21,298 bases of DNA from Larix sibirica. Lineage: Eukaryota > Streptophyta > Pinopsida > Pinales > Pinaceae. The translations under genes were made by a program, and so were the position numbers. Every line of letters begins with the position of its first letter. The first letter of the stretch is position 1. The notes beneath the pieces were generated by a model. It did not search any database. It saw only the letters and a list, made by a program, of their open reading frames with translations, and was not told the origin of the DNA. The DNA is taken from positions 39,505 to 60,802 of the forward strand of contig NWUY0300008244.1 in assembly GCA_004151065.3 (NCBI GenBank), read 5' to 3'. Of the stretch, positions 19,530 to 21,298 are shown piece after piece.

Positions 19530-19778
19530 CATTAATTTGTGGTACTACATAGAGAGCCCATGAGAAGACATCATGTGGAATATCTAGAAGATCTAATAAA
19601 TCAAATAATTTGATTTCAAGACAATGTTGAGTCCTACATCGTTTTTGATGCCGATGTTGCCCCTCAACATACATATAAGCTTTGAACAGTGAACTTCAAC
19701 AGGGCCAAGACCAATCGGTTAAAGAAATGTCCATGTGTAAAAATAACAAGTTGACAGGAAACAAGGATGCACTATAGT

Positions 19779-19979
19779 TGGCCATGGAGGATTCTGATGC
19801 ATTATTCTTAGGTGTGGTTCTTCGAGTTCAAAATGAAAAAGTAGATGCACTAGTAGTTCCTGCTTATATTCTTTATCCTTGTGAAGTCCTTACAGAAAAG
19901 GGGAAAAGGAAATAATTGTTAAGCCCTATGTGCCCGAAGATATGAGAAATTGCTAGGTTTTTTATGATGACAAGCAATC
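19779..19979 (+). pseudogene. pol: RNase H tail, second copy (element B)
   Basis: Identical in reading to 10800-11000, with the same frame change and stop before VFYDDKQ. Confidence 0.6.
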
Positions 19980-20228
19980 ACAAAAGTCTAAACCATGAGA
20001 TTGACTAGGGAAAAGAAGGCTCACCATAGAAAGTAATCAACAATCTCCTTCCCCCTAAGCAAGCTCGAATGGAGAAAATCCTTGACAGAAATTATGGGTG
20101 AAAAAAGAAAAAGGAAAGGCTTACCCTAGGAAAAAAAAGAATTCAAAGGCTTGACCCATGACTTCAAGGATAATTAGTCTTGTGATGATTTGAACACTAA
20201 TGAAAGCAACGTGAAAAGATACATGACC

Positions 20229-20578
20229 ACACCAAAAAAGGATGAGACAAATAGATCTAGATGCAGTCCATAACATAATTGATAGAGCCATATGGAAAAA
20301 AAATAGAGCCTTTGATCACCTAGTGCAACATTAAGAAAAGACACAAGCTTAGTTTGACAAGAAAACTCACCCACAAAATTTCAAGAAAGGTGATATCATC
20401 TTCATGTGGCATAAAAGAAAGGAAAAATCAAGCAATAATGGTAAGTTTGAACATATTTGGTTGGGTCCATATCAAATTGAAGATGTTCTAGGTAATAATT
20501 ACTTCTTCTTGAGCCATTTGGACGGAGATAAATTTCCTTTTTCCTGTTAATGGGAAAATTTGAAGATATTTTACTCAA
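20229..20578 (+). pseudogene. pol: Integrase C-terminus, second copy (element B)
   Basis: It repeats the KKGDIIFMW, WLGPYQIEDV and LDGDKFPF blocks and the same frame change before VNGK. Confidence 0.85.
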
Positions 20579-20832
20579 GGTATATCTAATGCCTTGGGAT
20601 ATCCCTTGTACTATAGTAGATTTAGGTTCATTTGATGTGTCATTTGTTTTACCCATCAATTGCATTTGTTGTGTTGTTTTTATACATTTCATAGCAAGGC
20701 AAGAGGGATGTGTCTACCTTCGATGCATTTAATGATTTTTTTATTGAAGTGTGTGTAGGTCTATAGTGGTAAAATATTCAAAGGTTCTCACGCACTTTCA
20801 AGAGAAGCGCATGTCCCACTGTTGGTCCCAAT

Positions 20833-21298
20833 TGTTATGCCCCATATTCTCTACAATGCACCCTACCATATCTACGAAACAGAGGGGGTCTTTTTTTCCA
20901 TTGTAAAAGGTCAATTTGGAGCTTTCTCTATGTAAAAGTGTTGGTCTAGCGAGGCCCACTACCCATGGTCAAGGTCATGGTAATTCCTCTTGGTCCTCAT
21001 TTCAATATGTATTGGTTTTGTGGCTTAATTGACTACCCCTTGATGAGTGGAGGTTCTCATCATGTCAAGCATTTATGCCCTGGGTGGGTATCTGGTGCAC
21101 CTTGCAATGAATCCATTAGAAAACATGGCTTAGGAGCCCTAGCCAAACTTATGCTTTTATGATTTGTAGAGGTGATTACGCTTGTAAGGGTTGTCACACC
21201 TACTCTAGAACACCTCATTCATACTCCCTTGGACCTTGTTTTGTTATATCATTCCTCCCCTTTAGTCATCTTGGTCAAAAAGAGCAAGTCGTCCACCT
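20833..21298 (+). repeat. 3' LTR of element B, second copy, first 466 bases
   Basis: It begins at the same tgttatgcccc and matches 11854-12319 to the end of the window. It stops before the part shared with the 5' LTR, so it adds no independent test of the LTR limits here. Confidence 0.65.

Larger units (their letters stand above)
12971..21298. repeat. 9-kb direct repeat, right copy (runs off the window)
   Basis: Same order and orientation as 3992-12319. Differences I found while reading are 6144 A to 15123 C (Tyr to Ser in a non-genic frame), 6776 G to 15755 T, and 9671 T to 18650 A. That is three in 8328 bases, though I may have missed some. The copy continues past the right edge. Confidence 0.95.
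15561..21298 (+). mobile_element. Element B, second copy (3' LTR cut by window end)
   Basis: It repeats 6582-12319 with the same truncation of the 5' LTR, the same missing RT, and the same stops and frame changes. Shared damage shows the copying happened after element B had decayed, so this is not a new transposition. Parts are listed separately below. Confidence 0.85.

Noticed and set aside
15561-21298. Second element B as an independent insertion of the same family
   Set aside because: It shares every truncation, stop and frame change with the first copy, and the identity continues into element A outside it. It must be copied or misassembled together with its flank.
1-21298. CRISPR array, phage, bacterial defence or other novel system
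   Set aside because: No regularly spaced short repeats with unique spacers, no dense gene layout, no ribosome binding sites and no long intact frames. All coding signals are plant retrotransposon remnants.

Overview
This window looks like intergenic, repeat-filled nuclear DNA of a seed plant with a large genome. It is AT-rich, holds no intact host gene, and every recognisable protein stretch is a decayed retrotransposon part: a plant L1-type LINE 3' end and two Ty3/gypsy elements. A conifer is possible, because the RNase H of the minus-strand element reads like IFG7-type gypsy elements, but this is a weak inference. I found no rRNA, tRNA, CRISPR array or bacterial-type operon.

Layout, left to right. 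1-2000 is non-coding, with a diverged ~128 bp repeat at the left edge, a 31 bp tandem repeat (1089-1157) and a 135 bp tandem duplication (1695-1964). 2015-3196 is a 5'-truncated LINE fragment carrying a zf-RVT zinc finger and an RNase H domain, ending in a short A-tract. 3532-4760 (minus strand) is a dead Ty3/gypsy pol (element A: protease, the first part of RT, RNase H); 4761-6581 is probably its upstream part but is not recognisable. 6582-12969 is a second Ty3/gypsy element on the plus strand (element B): a 5'-truncated 5' LTR, a tRNA-Asp-type primer binding site, gag, protease, the tail of an RNase H, the integrase C-terminus and part of the 3' LTR. Its features suggest the Tat lineage.

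At 12970 there is a single undetermined base (N). From 12971 to the end, the window repeats 3992-12319 in the same orientation at a constant offset of 8979 bases. Reading both copies I found only three substitutions, so features from 12971 on are second copies. The two LTRs of element B differ at about one base in five by eye, so the element is old while the 9-kb repeat is either very young or an assembly artefact. The N exactly at the joint favours the artefact.

Nothing here encodes a working system. Both gypsy elements have lost the RT catalytic core, active-site residues are mutated, and all long frames carry stops and frameshifts. The points most worth checking are the 9-kb repeat, the parallel loss of RT in two unrelated elements, and the cluster of short tandem duplications.
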